64,000 nucleotides of DNA from Verrucomicrobium spinosum DSM 4136 = JCM 18804 (lineage in GTDB: Bacteria; Verrucomicrobiota; Verrucomicrobiia; Verrucomicrobiales; Verrucomicrobiaceae), in contig NZ_ABIZ01000001.1 of assembly GCF_000172155.1 (NCBI RefSeq), positions 3,443,105 through 3,507,104 of the forward strand. The letters are read 5' to 3'. Positions 1 through 8,938 of the stretch are shown here, in pieces. The notes beneath the pieces were generated by a model. It had not been told where the DNA came from. It searched no databases and saw only the letters and a program-made list of their open reading frames with translations. The stretch's first letter is position 1; each line of letters opens with the position of its first letter. The position numbers were made by a program, and so were the translations under genes.

Positions 1-2
1 AG

Positions 3-1337
3 GTGCTTGCTCATTTTCAGAAGTTAGAGCCGAGGTTGAGGGTTGTCCGTCCGCGCCGTCGGCTGGGTCAGGCCACTCACTGGGAGTTTGCCCTTGGCCA
101 TGCCCAACCCGGCTTCGTGATGGTGCTGGGGGCGGACGATGCCCTGTTGCCGCATTGCATGGAGCGCGCGAGGAAAGCGCTGGAACGATTCCCTGACGCG
201 AAGGTCCTCTCCAGTACCGCAGGCATCCTCTACTTCTACCCCAATGCGGGTGGCAAAGAGTCCGGACAGCTCAACTTAATTGATCAAGGGGAGCGCATGG
301 AAGTCAGGAGTTCTCGAGAAGGGCTCTCGAAGCTCCTCAATGCGGACTGCCGGGTGACGGATCTGCCTTATCCCTATGGCTGTGCCTGGATGCACACCAG
401 CCTTCTGGATCGAGTGCGCTCCCAAACCGGGCGTCTGATACCGTGTCGGACGCCACCTGTCTTCCTCACACTAGCCTGCCTTGCCTACACGGATGACTAC
501 GTGCATGTGGATCCGGGCTTCGCCTGTCCCGGTGTGTCAGCCAAGAGCATTGGGTACAGCGCCCAACATGCTCACGGGGATCGGGAGCGTGACAAGGAGT
601 TCTTTGAAGAGAGCAATATTGAGGAGAAAGACATCGCCTTTCATCCCCTGGTGGGCGACTCGCGTGCAGAACACATCCACGTTGCAGAGACCCTCCTGAT
701 GGCCCAGGAAGCAGGGGTGCTTCCCCGTGAGCCAGCCATTCCCTGGACCAAGTTTATTGCGCTTGCCTACCGGGATTTTCAACGTGGAGAGTGGAGTGAA
801 AGGGATCAGAAGTCGAATCTGGAATCACTGCAACGGGTCAGCAAGAACATGGGGTGTGGCGACATCATTGAGAGGGCTCTGGAACTAGGCGACATCTCTC
901 GTTGGAAGCAGACCTTGGGATTTACCCTGCTGGAGTTCACCATTGACGGGGCGAGCGTCCAGATGGATACCACTCCCATGAAATTGGAGGGCGTGCATGA
1001 AGCCGCTCACCTGGCGGACACACTTCTCCAGGCGCGGGTAGAGAGTATCAACGGACGGGCGATTTCTACCATGAATCTTCCTGCTGAATACTTCCTCCGC
1101 TGGCTTCTCAGTTCACTGGATGGGAACCGAACACTACGGGCTCAGTACAATACGCGGTGTGTCGAATCAGACCGGCGCGCCGCAGAAAGGGAGCGTGCAA
1201 AGGCGCTGCTGGCGGAGGCGAAATCACAGATCCGTGAATTGAGGACCTCCAGGCCGGTCCGGGCAAAGAGCTTGGCAAGCCGTCTCTTTCGCAGATTCAG
1301 GATGCGCAAACCGTCGAGTGAGGGGGACGCCATTTAA
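3..1337 (+). CDS. Family-2-like glycosyltransferase, 5' end cut by window edge
   Basis: The reading frame is already open at the first base, and the visible protein (about 444 residues) begins inside the GT-A fold. Aligned with the next gene, roughly 75 N-terminal residues including the nucleotide-binding strand lie outside the window, so the GTG at position 3 is not a real start. Visible matches to the neighbour are THWEFALGH, FVMVLGADDALLP (a DXD-like metal and sugar-nucleotide motif) and the basic C-terminus. The C-terminal 60 residues are rich in Arg, Ala and Glu and could form a short coiled coil. It probably transfers a sugar during surface polysaccharide assembly in the cytoplasm. It is a diverged tandem paralogue of the gene at 1368. 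Donor and acceptor cannot be told from sequence. Confidence 0.8.
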   Translation: MLAHFQKLEPRLRVVRPRRRLGQATHWEFALGHAQPGFVMVLGADDALLPHCMERARKALERFPDAKVLSSTAGILYFYPNAGGKESGQLNLIDQGERMEVRSSREGLSKLLNADCRVTDLPYPYGCAWMHTSLLDRVRSQTGRLIPCRTPPVFLTLACLAYTDDYVHVDPGFACPGVSAKSIGYSAQHAHGDRERDKEFFEESNIEEKDIAFHPLVGDSRAEHIHVAETLLMAQEAGVLPREPAIPWTKFIALAYRDFQRGEWSERDQKSNLESLQRVSKNMGCGDIIERALELGDISRWKQTLGFTLLEFTIDGASVQMDTTPMKLEGVHEAAHLADTLLQARVESINGRAISTMNLPAEYFLRWLLSSLDGNRTLRAQYNTRCVESDRRAAERERAKALLAEAKSQIRELRTSRPVRAKSLASRLFRRFRMRKPSSEGDAI

Positions 1338-1367
1338 AGGGGCCCCGGCTGCATCTGCCTGAATACC

Positions 1368-2858
1368 ATGACCAGCTTCGACGAGAAACCTGAGCAGGTG
1401 GAGAGATCTGCCTTTCTCTTCACGGTGGTCATTCCCACCTTGAACAGGTGCGAGACGCTAAAGGACACCTTGGAGTCATGCGTTCGTGAGGCGGATCAAG
1501 GACTACGCATCCTGGTGAGCGACAATTTAAGTGATGACCGGACGCAGGAGCTCGTCCGCGAATTCGCACAGAGGGATCCACGAGTGAGCTGTGTCCAACC
1601 GCCTTCACGTCTGGGGGTGTCGCGGCATTGGGAGTTCGCCATCACCCAGGTTCAAGAGGGTTTCGTGATGGTGCTGGGCTCGGACGACGCGTTGTTGCCC
1701 AGCGCCGTATCTCGCGCGCGCAAGCTGTTGGAGGATCATCCCGGAGTGCTCGTTCTTCACGGTGAGCCAGCGGGCGTCTATGTTTATCCCAGTTTTGAAA
1801 ACGGAATGGGCGACCGCCTGGTCGTTACTTTGGACTCAGTGGGTGCCGGGAGGCTGCGCCGCTCGGAAGAGTGGCTGCGTAGAGCGGCCCGCGCAGAGTG
1901 CGATGTGGTGGACCTTCCTGTCGTCTATCAGCACTCTTTCGTGCATGTGAGCGTGCTCCAGAAGATCATCGCCGTCTCCGGTGGCTTGATCCATTCCGTG
2001 TTTCCAGATTATTTCCTGGCGGTTGCCGTCGCCACGCAGGTGGATTCCTATCTGCACTGTGCCCCCGGCTTTTCGTTGCCGGGAACTTCCGGTTTGAGTT
2101 TGGGTGCAGCGGGATTTCATCCCGGTGGCAATCGGGAACTGGAAAGAGCTTTTAAGGCTGATGCAGAGATTCCATACCATCCTGCGGTAGGGGAAGTCAG
2201 GTCCGTGCATATTGCGATGGGAGAGACCCTGCTCCGGATCAGTGAATGTGGTCTCCTGAAAGATGCCCCGCCCATTGCCTGGGACCGAATGGTGGCCAAG
2301 GCGATGATGCAGTTTCACACGGAAGGCTGGGGCGATGCCGAGAAGGAGCACAACGTGAAGACCCTTCAAGACCTCGCCCACAGTCTAGGTTGTGCTCACA
2401 TCCTCCCTCAGGACGATTCGAGTGCTGGACTGGTGGCATGGTCGAAGCAGTTGGGCTTCGCCTTGAGCCCACCAGTCGCCACCACAGGTTGTGAACTCAA
2501 TGGTCAGTCACTGGGGATCAAGGGCGTGGATCAAGCCGCCATGGTTGCGGAAGAAATGATGATGCTTTGTCAGGATCCCGCCTCCAAAGAGGGAAGCACC
2601 TGCCAGAATGTGCTGGCGCATTCATTGCTCACCCAGGTGCAGGGTTTGCGAAAGCTTGCCGGGGGACTTGCCATAGAAGTGCAGAGCTTGCGCGATGAAT
2701 CCCGACGGCGGGGCCAGGAACGGGATCGTGCCAAACTGGAACTGGCCCGGTTGAAGGAAAAAACTAAAAATCGCCAAGGTGCAAAAGTAAAGCGCCAGCC
2801 GGAGGTGAGGTCCAGAGTGCAGAGTTTTTTTCACCTCATCCTCGCAAAGTTCAGATGA
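1368..2858 (+). CDS. Family-2 glycosyltransferase
   Basis: This 496-residue protein starts 30 bp after the preceding gene. The GT-A domain spans about residues 15-250: a first beta strand FTVVIPTLNRCETL, LVSDNLSDD, and the DXD-like FVMVLGSDDALLP. The same order of motifs in the upstream gene marks the pair as a tandem duplication. The last 80 residues are charged and heptad-like (LARLKEKTKNRQ), suggesting a coiled coil or membrane-surface association. There is no signal peptide or transmembrane segment, so it should act in the cytoplasm on a lipid-linked or nucleotide-activated intermediate. The cluster context points to exopolysaccharide, O-antigen or protein glycosylation. The exact sugar is unknown. 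Confidence 0.85.
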   Translation: MTSFDEKPEQVERSAFLFTVVIPTLNRCETLKDTLESCVREADQGLRILVSDNLSDDRTQELVREFAQRDPRVSCVQPPSRLGVSRHWEFAITQVQEGFVMVLGSDDALLPSAVSRARKLLEDHPGVLVLHGEPAGVYVYPSFENGMGDRLVVTLDSVGAGRLRRSEEWLRRAARAECDVVDLPVVYQHSFVHVSVLQKIIAVSGGLIHSVFPDYFLAVAVATQVDSYLHCAPGFSLPGTSGLSLGAAGFHPGGNRELERAFKADAEIPYHPAVGEVRSVHIAMGETLLRISECGLLKDAPPIAWDRMVAKAMMQFHTEGWGDAEKEHNVKTLQDLAHSLGCAHILPQDDSSAGLVAWSKQLGFALSPPVATTGCELNGQSLGIKGVDQAAMVAEEMMMLCQDPASKEGSTCQNVLAHSLLTQVQGLRKLAGGLAIEVQSLRDESRRRGQERDRAKLELARLKEKTKNRQGAKVKRQPEVRSRVQSFFHLILAKFR

Positions 2859-2950
2859 CTCCTTCATAAGAATGCCCCATCTCAGAGTAAAGACACGGTG
2901 ATTGCCGCAGACTCATCAAATCCACCCCCCACCCTCCCATCCCTCCCTCA

Positions 2951-5491
2951 ATGCCAAGTTGCGAAGACCTGACCGTACTGATTTTGGCACATGATCGCCC
3001 GCATTATCTGCGTTCGGCGCTGGAATCTGTGCGCGGCCAGGTTCTGGCGGGCCGCTTACGCGAAGTTTTGGTCTCTGACAATGGGGCCAAGGGGTTGGCC
3101 GCTGAGGTGGTCGGTGAGTTTTCCGATTTGCCGATACGCTACCTTGCGGCTCCCCAAGACACCGACTTTTGCCGCCACGCACACTTTGCCATCTCGCAAG
3201 TGGCCTCACCGTTGCTGGCGTTCCTGCACGACGACGATTGGTGGCATCCAGGACACGTTTCCTGCTCGATCCGGGCGCTGGAAGCAAATCCGGAGGCAGC
3301 ATATGTCGCGTCTGCGAGCTTGTGGCTCGAAGGTGAGAGGAGTGTCGGACCGCCCTTCTACTTCAACTTTCCCATCCTGACGGAGCTGGCAGGCAGTGAT
3401 GGAGTCAAACCCGTGCTGCTGGACTGGAAACAGGTGTTGATGTTGTCTTGGATCTACACGCCCTACCACCTCTCAAGTCTGGTCGGAAAGACCCAGTGTT
3501 TCCTCAATTCTCTGGAGGTATGGCAGGAGACCAACTACCTGGTGGATCGCGCCTTTTTTGGTATCGTTGCCACCAAGGAAAAAATGCCTGTGGTCTTCCT
3601 GCCCTATCCGTCAGTTCATGTGAGGCTGCATGAATCGCAGGTGACCAGGGAGAAAGCAGAGATCCAGAAGGCAGGGGCGGTGCTCACCGTCAAGCGGCTA
3701 CGAGAGCAGTCTGAGAGAGAGGGGATCAATCTCAACGAACTTTGGAGCCGTCATCGTGCCAAGCTGAAGCCAGCTACCAAGTCCCTTTTTGATACTTTGG
3801 CGCGCGAATGCCTGACCACCGCGGATCTGGTGGCGATGGGGTGTGACCTTCACGCAGAGGCACGTCCTTGGGAATCTCCTGCCGCTGACGGGGCGAGAAA
3901 ACAGGGCGATGAGCTCAAGACACGTCTTCAAGCGACGCGTAGGGAGCTCGAAAAGAGCCAGAAGACGTTGGCATCGGTCGTGGGTGCAGTCCAGACGTAC
4001 GTGCAGAGACTGCTCGGGGCGGCGGACCGGTCTGCCAAACATCCTTCCCGTGCGGCGATCGAGCTCATCGGAGCATCGGGTGCCACCGCTTTGGCCGAGG
4101 CCAATCACGAGAAGGCAAACGCCCTTCACTTGGACGCCGCCGAGAAAGGGGCGCATTTGCTTCAGCGCATTTCCCCCCGGTGGTACAGGAACTGGAGAAC
4201 CTCCAGTGAGACAGTGCCTGGGCTCGTGCAATTGATCGGCAAGGTTCGCAAGGCTGTAGGGCACAGCAAGAAGCCCCCCGTCAAGCGAAGGTTGAAGCCA
4301 GATCTCAAGCACTACTCCAAGGCGGCTGGCCGGGTCTTTGCATCCGCAAGTGACGCGCTGAAGCACTACCAAGAGGAGGGATGGCACAAGGACTGGTCTC
4401 TCCATCCCTTGTTTGATCCCCAACACTTCCGCAAAAAGAACCCCGAGGTGGCTACAGAGACCGAGCCCCCTTGGGCAATCTATGAAATGATGCTGAACGA
4501 AGGGAAGCTTCCTGAGGCGCATCCCCGATTTGGTGGACGATGGCTTCGCGATTACTTCCTGGCTGACTCGGTGCCGCTTCGTCCGCTCCCCATCTCAGTA
4601 CCCAATAGGCTGGCATCCCCGAATGGTGTCAAGGTCTTGGGCTCAACGCAGATTGTCGTCGGGGTCATTCTGTTTCATACGGAGAGAGAGGAGCTGGCTC
4701 ACTTGTTTGCCAGTCTGCGGAAGGCGGTGGAACAGGCGCAAGCAGAAGGGCACCTGCCCCCGCTGGTTGTTCTTACGGACAACTCCCATGAATGGAATTC
4801 GGCGGATGTTGAGGAGCTCGCAGATCGTGCACGATTGAATGTCTTCTTCCATCCCACGCCTTCGAACATCGGTTTTGGCGCGGGACACAACTTCCTCATG
4901 AGGAATGCGTTCCAGTTGCAACACGGCACGCACTATCTGTGCTTGAATCCCGACGGTCATATTCATCCTGAGGCACTGGCGAGTTTCTATCGAACCATTG
5001 CCACGTTGAAAGGCGAGGCTTTGGTAGAGGGGTTGCAGTTTCCTGCAGAGCACCCGAAGGACTACAACGCTGCAAGTCATGACACCAACTGGTGCAGTGC
5101 TGCCTGTCTCTTGATTTCAAAGCATCTCTACGAGGCCACTGGAGGCTTTGACGAGAGGTTCTTCATGTACTGTGAAGACGTGGATCTCTCCTGGCGGGTG
5201 TGGGAGCTGGGCCACCGATGCATCGTAGATCCCGAAGCGCTTTTCTTGCATCATGTGCAAAGCAGGGAACCCAACCCCGCCTCGTTGAGGTGGATGTTTG
5301 AGTCCGGGCGTGTCCTGGCTGCGAAGTGGCAGGCAGGCAGGTTCCAGCTGGATTGCGAGCGTAAGCTCGTCGAGGCCGGTCACTACGCCCACACTGGCGA
5401 TCTGCCCGAACTGGAGGACGTGCCCAAACATACGCCTCATGCCAGAATCGATTTCAAAAACCATTTCACTTTCGCTGCAAGACGATGGTAG
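2951..5491 (+). CDS. Two-domain glycosyltransferase (GT2 + rhamnosyltransferase-like GT2)
   Basis: This 846-residue protein has two GT-A modules. The first (about residues 5-230) has LTVLILAHDRPHYL, LVSDNGAKG and FLHDDDWWHPGH, a strong DXD motif. The second (about 567-800) has VVGVILFHTEREEL, CLNPDGHIHPEAL and the signature GGFDERFFMYCEDVDLSWR, which is typical of rhamnosyltransferase-like GT2 enzymes. Between them (about 447-530) lies a hinge with the pattern HPLFDPQHFRKKNPEV, a motif often found between domains of large polysaccharide glycosyltransferases. A helical stretch around 310-380 may be coiled coil. Two active sites suggest that it adds two residues in sequence or builds a repeating unit. 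The ATG follows the preceding gene by 92 bp. Its stop overlaps the next start by 7 bp, which supports co-translation. Confidence 0.88.
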   Translation: MPSCEDLTVLILAHDRPHYLRSALESVRGQVLAGRLREVLVSDNGAKGLAAEVVGEFSDLPIRYLAAPQDTDFCRHAHFAISQVASPLLAFLHDDDWWHPGHVSCSIRALEANPEAAYVASASLWLEGERSVGPPFYFNFPILTELAGSDGVKPVLLDWKQVLMLSWIYTPYHLSSLVGKTQCFLNSLEVWQETNYLVDRAFFGIVATKEKMPVVFLPYPSVHVRLHESQVTREKAEIQKAGAVLTVKRLREQSEREGINLNELWSRHRAKLKPATKSLFDTLARECLTTADLVAMGCDLHAEARPWESPAADGARKQGDELKTRLQATRRELEKSQKTLASVVGAVQTYVQRLLGAADRSAKHPSRAAIELIGASGATALAEANHEKANALHLDAAEKGAHLLQRISPRWYRNWRTSSETVPGLVQLIGKVRKAVGHSKKPPVKRRLKPDLKHYSKAAGRVFASASDALKHYQEEGWHKDWSLHPLFDPQHFRKKNPEVATETEPPWAIYEMMLNEGKLPEAHPRFGGRWLRDYFLADSVPLRPLPISVPNRLASPNGVKVLGSTQIVVGVILFHTEREELAHLFASLRKAVEQAQAEGHLPPLVVLTDNSHEWNSADVEELADRARLNVFFHPTPSNIGFGAGHNFLMRNAFQLQHGTHYLCLNPDGHIHPEALASFYRTIATLKGEALVEGLQFPAEHPKDYNAASHDTNWCSAACLLISKHLYEATGGFDERFFMYCEDVDLSWRVWELGHRCIVDPEALFLHHVQSREPNPASLRWMFESGRVLAAKWQAGRFQLDCERKLVEAGHYAHTGDLPELEDVPKHTPHARIDFKNHFTFAARRW

Positions 5492-7110
5492 CTAGATCAC
5501 CCCACCACAAGCTTTCCATCGTCGTCTGGCCGGTGTCAGATACCAAAGCGGGCATAAAGCTCCTCGACCGGACTCTGTTTGCTCTCTCTGGCAGCCTGTA
5601 TGATATTGACGAAGTGGTCATTGGTGCTGATGGCTCGTCATTTGAACGCGTAAGAGAGCTCTTCGGGAAGCATTTCCCCGGGGGGGGGACACGCCTGGCA
5701 CTGCATGAATTGACAGCCAGCCTTCAGGACTGCCCTGACGTGAGGGAGATCGCAAGTTGTCGCTTTGTCGCACTGGTTCGTCCCGGGGTCTATCCCTACG
5801 AGCATGCTTTCTCCACGCTGGTGTGCGAGGTGGAACGACGTGGCGTGCCTGGTGTGGCGGGGGGCTTTCACATCGCCGTGCCCGAAGAAGGCGGAGACAA
5901 GATGGCTGCGCGGGTCGAGTCGGTGGCTCCGGGCACGAAGTTTCCAGGAACCACCGTCTTTGACACCAGTCATCCAGAATTCCTCAAGCTTTGGGAGGAA
6001 GGCGGGCGTGGTGTGGAAAGAGGGGCAGCCCATGAGGCCGCTGTGGCTGAAACGTTTCCGGTGCATGCGGAACCCCTTTTTCTCGTTGCCGCGGCCATGG
6101 ATGTGGCCAGGCTTTGCCCTCCCACGGGGGCAGCAAATTCGCCGGCTGGCGCAGTTCAGGAACCTCAAGCGGCACGGACACAGCCGGGTGTGGACATCAT
6201 CACACGCACATTCCAAAGGCCAGTGCTCCTGGAGCGTGCATTGATGAGCATCCTGGATCAGACGTATGAAAATTGGACCTGGGTGATTGTTGATGGCGGG
6301 AAAACGACGGAGGTGCAGGAACTGCTGGAGAAGCACAGGGGCGCCCTTCGCAATCGCGTCACGTACGTTCCCTTCCGCAGCAACCAGGCCCGGATGAGGG
6401 GCATTCCGATCAATGCAGGGATTCGGGCCGGCGCAAGCCCGTTGATCACCTTGTTGGACGATGATGACACTTGGGCTCCTGACTTTCTCTCGAAAATGGT
6501 TGCTGAGCTGGTGGATCACAAGCCGCACCCTTCTGTGCGCGGTGTGGTGTGTCGAACCACCTGCATTGAAGAGACTTCGGTAGAAGACGGGCTTCGAAAG
6601 GTGGGAGAGCGCCCATTGAATGATGACCTTTACAACGTGACCTTGGCCAAACTTTCCATGGTCAACTGTTTCTGCACGCATGCGTTTTTATACGAGCGCG
6701 AGGTGATCGGGGAGATCGGTGGCTATCCAGAGGACTACCCGGTTTTGGAGGACTGGCACTTCAATCTACGTTTTGTCCAGAACTTTGAGATTGTCGTCCT
6801 GCCTGAGGTGCTGACTTTCTACCACTTCCGCCCGCACCATGTGGACGCAACTGAGTCCAACTCACAGGTTGCGGAAATGCGGCACCATAAATTTTATGAA
6901 GGCAGATTGATCAACGAAGCCCTCAGAGAGGACCTTCGCGCGGGCCGACAGGGGCTCGGGCATGTGCTGGCACAGGCGGCGACGATGCGTTGGCTGGGAG
7001 AAAAACAACACAACCTCAACAGCAAGGTCAAAGCCATTGGAGAGAAGATCGGAAAAATTGATGCCCGTACGAAGGCTGTCAAAGACAACCTGACACCGCG
7101 AAAAGGTTAG
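5485..7110 (+). CDS. GT2 glycosyltransferase with degenerate N-terminal GT-like domain
   Basis: This 541-residue protein starts inside the stop codon region of the upstream gene (7 bp overlap). A clear GT2 domain begins near residue 234: VDIITRTFQRPVLLERAL, SILDQTYENWTWVIVDGG, then TLLDDDDTWAPDFL with the metal-binding acidic motif near residue 323, and VLEDWHFNLRF later, where a catalytic-base Asp/Glu is expected. The first 215 residues begin like a glycosyltransferase strand (KLSIVVWPVSDTKAG, EVVIGADGSSFERV) but have no DXD motif. They may be a decayed second GT module or a binding domain. A C-terminal helix is charged. It is the last gene of the visible glycan cluster. Confidence 0.85.
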   Translation: MVARSPHHKLSIVVWPVSDTKAGIKLLDRTLFALSGSLYDIDEVVIGADGSSFERVRELFGKHFPGGGTRLALHELTASLQDCPDVREIASCRFVALVRPGVYPYEHAFSTLVCEVERRGVPGVAGGFHIAVPEEGGDKMAARVESVAPGTKFPGTTVFDTSHPEFLKLWEEGGRGVERGAAHEAAVAETFPVHAEPLFLVAAAMDVARLCPPTGAANSPAGAVQEPQAARTQPGVDIITRTFQRPVLLERALMSILDQTYENWTWVIVDGGKTTEVQELLEKHRGALRNRVTYVPFRSNQARMRGIPINAGIRAGASPLITLLDDDDTWAPDFLSKMVAELVDHKPHPSVRGVVCRTTCIEETSVEDGLRKVGERPLNDDLYNVTLAKLSMVNCFCTHAFLYEREVIGEIGGYPEDYPVLEDWHFNLRFVQNFEIVVLPEVLTFYHFRPHHVDATESNSQVAEMRHHKFYEGRLINEALREDLRAGRQGLGHVLAQAATMRWLGEKQHNLNSKVKAIGEKIGKIDARTKAVKDNLTPRKG

Positions 7111-7175
7111 CCGGACTCTGATAACGTTGATGGAGCCCAATGGCATTCTCCTGCCAAAATTGACGGAGGAGAGCG

Positions 7176-7583
7176 ATGTGTATCCAACTGACCCACCTCA
7201 TGAAAGACCATCTGAAGCATCCGTCCGACATGACGCAGGGCGTCGCAATGGTATGCGAGGTTCTCGAGATCGCAGCCGAGCAGTTGCACTCTCCTGAGAT
7301 CCTGGTGCGATGGTGCAAGTTGTGGGTAGCCGAGACGATCGAGACGGGACGGGTTTTTATCGGCAAATTGGAATTCTATGATCAGGTCCTGCTTTTAGCG
7401 TTCGAAATCCGCGTGAGTGGGGATCGCCAGGCGGAAGCCATCCATTTCCAGTTGATTCCTCCCGCTCCAGCTGGTGAATCCACCGTGGTCCTCCCACTTG
7501 GCGAAGTCTCCATGGATCGGGTGGGAGAGGTGGTGGAGGAGTTACTGGAACTGCTCTTCGGTGCAACAGGATACAAGGGCTAG
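7176..7583 (+). CDS. Hypothetical protein, 135 aa
   Basis: The ATG is preceded 5 bp upstream by GGAGGA, one of the clearest ribosome-binding sites in this window. The product is acidic and probably soluble, with no signal peptide or transmembrane segment. It shows alternating helical and strand character; the second half (FEIRVSGDRQAEAIHFQLIP) looks like beta structure and the end is a Val/Glu/Leu helix. No family was recognised. It lies between the glycosyltransferases and the signalling island on the same strand as both, 65 bp after the last glycosyltransferase, so it could be the last gene of that transcript. Confidence 0.6.
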   Translation: MCIQLTHLMKDHLKHPSDMTQGVAMVCEVLEIAAEQLHSPEILVRWCKLWVAETIETGRVFIGKLEFYDQVLLLAFEIRVSGDRQAEAIHFQLIPPAPAGESTVVLPLGEVSMDRVGEVVEELLELLFGATGYKG

Positions 7584-7740
7584 TGCCGTCGGCTTACCAG
7601 CCAGGCTCACATCTTGTTTGCGGAGTTGATGCTGGGATGATCCACCAACCTTGCCAGCCAGTGAGATGCCCGTAGAACCGCCAGGGTGGAGGTGGTAATG
7701 GCCGCAACAATCGCAGAGAGCCAGAGGTGCCACCCCTTTG

Positions 7741-7893
7741 TTAATCGGTGGGAGTTTTGCTGGCGCGAAATCGGTCAGGTGCGGCGCTCAGTACGAGGAC
7801 TGGTCTCTCCCACAGAGCGTAGAGACCACACACCATCATCAGCAGCAGGCTCCCGGTCAAGGCGGTCAGTAGGAGCCTGCGGGTGTGAATCAT
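7741..7893 (-). CDS. Possible small membrane protein, 50 aa
   Basis: This short minus-strand frame starts with ATG at 7893 and stops with TAA at 7741. It encodes a basic start (MIHTRR), one hydrophobic helix (LLLTALTGSLLLMMVCGLYALW) of transmembrane length, and a short polar tail. In another minus-strand frame immediately downstream (to about 7610) a second hydrophobic stretch (LSAIVAAITTSTLAVL) ends in a stop, so the locus could be a two-helix protein broken by a frameshift. There is no clear ribosome-binding site. It lies in an otherwise empty 560 bp between 7584 and 8145. This is a weak call resting on hydrophobicity only. Confidence 0.22.
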   Translation of the reverse strand: MIHTRRLLLTALTGSLLLMMVCGLYALWERPVLVLSAAPDRFRASKTPTD

Positions 7894-8145
7894 TGTGCTC
7901 AATGTGATCCCGCCAACTGTGTGACCTTACAGAGAAGATGAGCGAACGTGATGGCATAGTTGAAACTTCAACTGAGGCAAGCAGCCGGTCCGTCATTCTG
8001 CCAGGACTCTGCGGAGGAAGGTATGGCGAGCTGACTGCTGATCGTGCGAAGTTGTCCTGCGCCAGGTGTGGAGACTTGATCCGCCATTTGACTAAGGAGC
8101 ATACCTTGCTTACGGAGCAATCTGGCGTGAGAACGTGGTCGCTTC

Positions 8146-8619
8146 GTGAGCCTGAATATGTGCACTCAACCAGAAACCGATGGCTTGCGAATGACCGAAT
8201 CATCGGGATGCGGCGAGCGCGACGGCACCGTGGGCAGTGTGAATGTGAAAACGGACTTGTTGCCCGTGATGGAAGCGATTCAGAAACTCCTGACAGGCCA
8301 GAAAAATCGGGTTGAAATGCGGATTGAGGCTCCTCTGGATCTGAATCCTGTTCTGAGGGATCCGGGCCTTTTGTATGAGCAGTTGATCCAACTGTGCACC
8401 CATGCTCAAGATGCCATGAGAAGCGGTGGCGTTCTCGTGCTGAGGGCAGAGAACGTGACTGTGGATGACAACCCACACACAGCGGCGCGATTGGAGCCGG
8501 GTTCCTATGTTAGATTGCAGCTTGAAGAGTACAGCAGTGAAGGGTTTGGCTCCTGTCTCCAGTTGAACCTGCCTTCAGCATGTGATCAAGCATGGCCTGA
8601 TGGCAAGTTCAGGGAATAA
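8146..8619 (+). CDS. Truncated histidine-kinase ATPase-domain remnant
   Basis: The middle of this 157-residue frame matches the start of an HATPase_c domain as seen in hybrid sensor kinases. The order is a linker strand (VEMRIEAPLDLNPVLRDPG), then LYEQLIQLCTHAQDAMRSGG at the N-box, then VLVLRAENVTVDD and a LEPGSYVRLQL strand. The N-box normally reads N-A-x-D-A; here the essential Asn region is THAQDA. The following D-x-G-x-G box is replaced by EEYSSEGFG. No DHp/His box is present, the G2 box is missing, and the frame ends soon after. It is therefore unlikely to bind ATP or phosphorylate anything. It may be a decaying kinase or a structural remnant. It is followed by about 300 bp without a gene, then a response regulator. 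The start codon is uncertain (GTG 8146 or ATG 8191). Confidence 0.45.
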   Translation: MSLNMCTQPETDGLRMTESSGCGERDGTVGSVNVKTDLLPVMEAIQKLLTGQKNRVEMRIEAPLDLNPVLRDPGLLYEQLIQLCTHAQDAMRSGGVLVLRAENVTVDDNPHTAARLEPGSYVRLQLEEYSSEGFGSCLQLNLPSACDQAWPDGKFRE

Positions 8620-8884
8620 ACGGAGGCTCTGCGCAACGGGGGGCTGGTATCCATGCATTGGTCGTTCAGCGGTGCCGCCGGGTGCTGGTAACTCCCAATG
8701 GAGGCTGGGTCGGGCTTTTGAAAGCCACCTGGGTCACTTCTGCACCCTGACGTGCCGAAGGGAACGGCGTTGCCTTCTAACCCGACACGTGAAAGGAAAA
8801 AAGGTAAGGGTTGCACCTGAATTATGGATCGGGGAGATGGCTTTGGTCGGCATTCTCCTCGAAAAATAAGATGTTCCCGCCAAG

Positions 8885-8898
8885 GAGGGGTACCCCTC
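8885..8898. promoter_or_regulatory. 14-bp perfect palindrome upstream of response regulator
   Basis: The sequence GAGGGGTACCCCTC is a perfect inverted repeat centred 47 bp upstream of the regulator ATG at 8939. It is the only strong palindrome in the gap 8620-8938, which otherwise shows no gene. Position and symmetry fit a dimeric regulator operator, perhaps autoregulatory for the adjacent NarL-type protein. That role is inference only. Confidence 0.35.
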
Positions 8899-8938
8899 TT
8901 GCAACTCCTGATAATAGATCCCTTTGACATCCGCCTCC

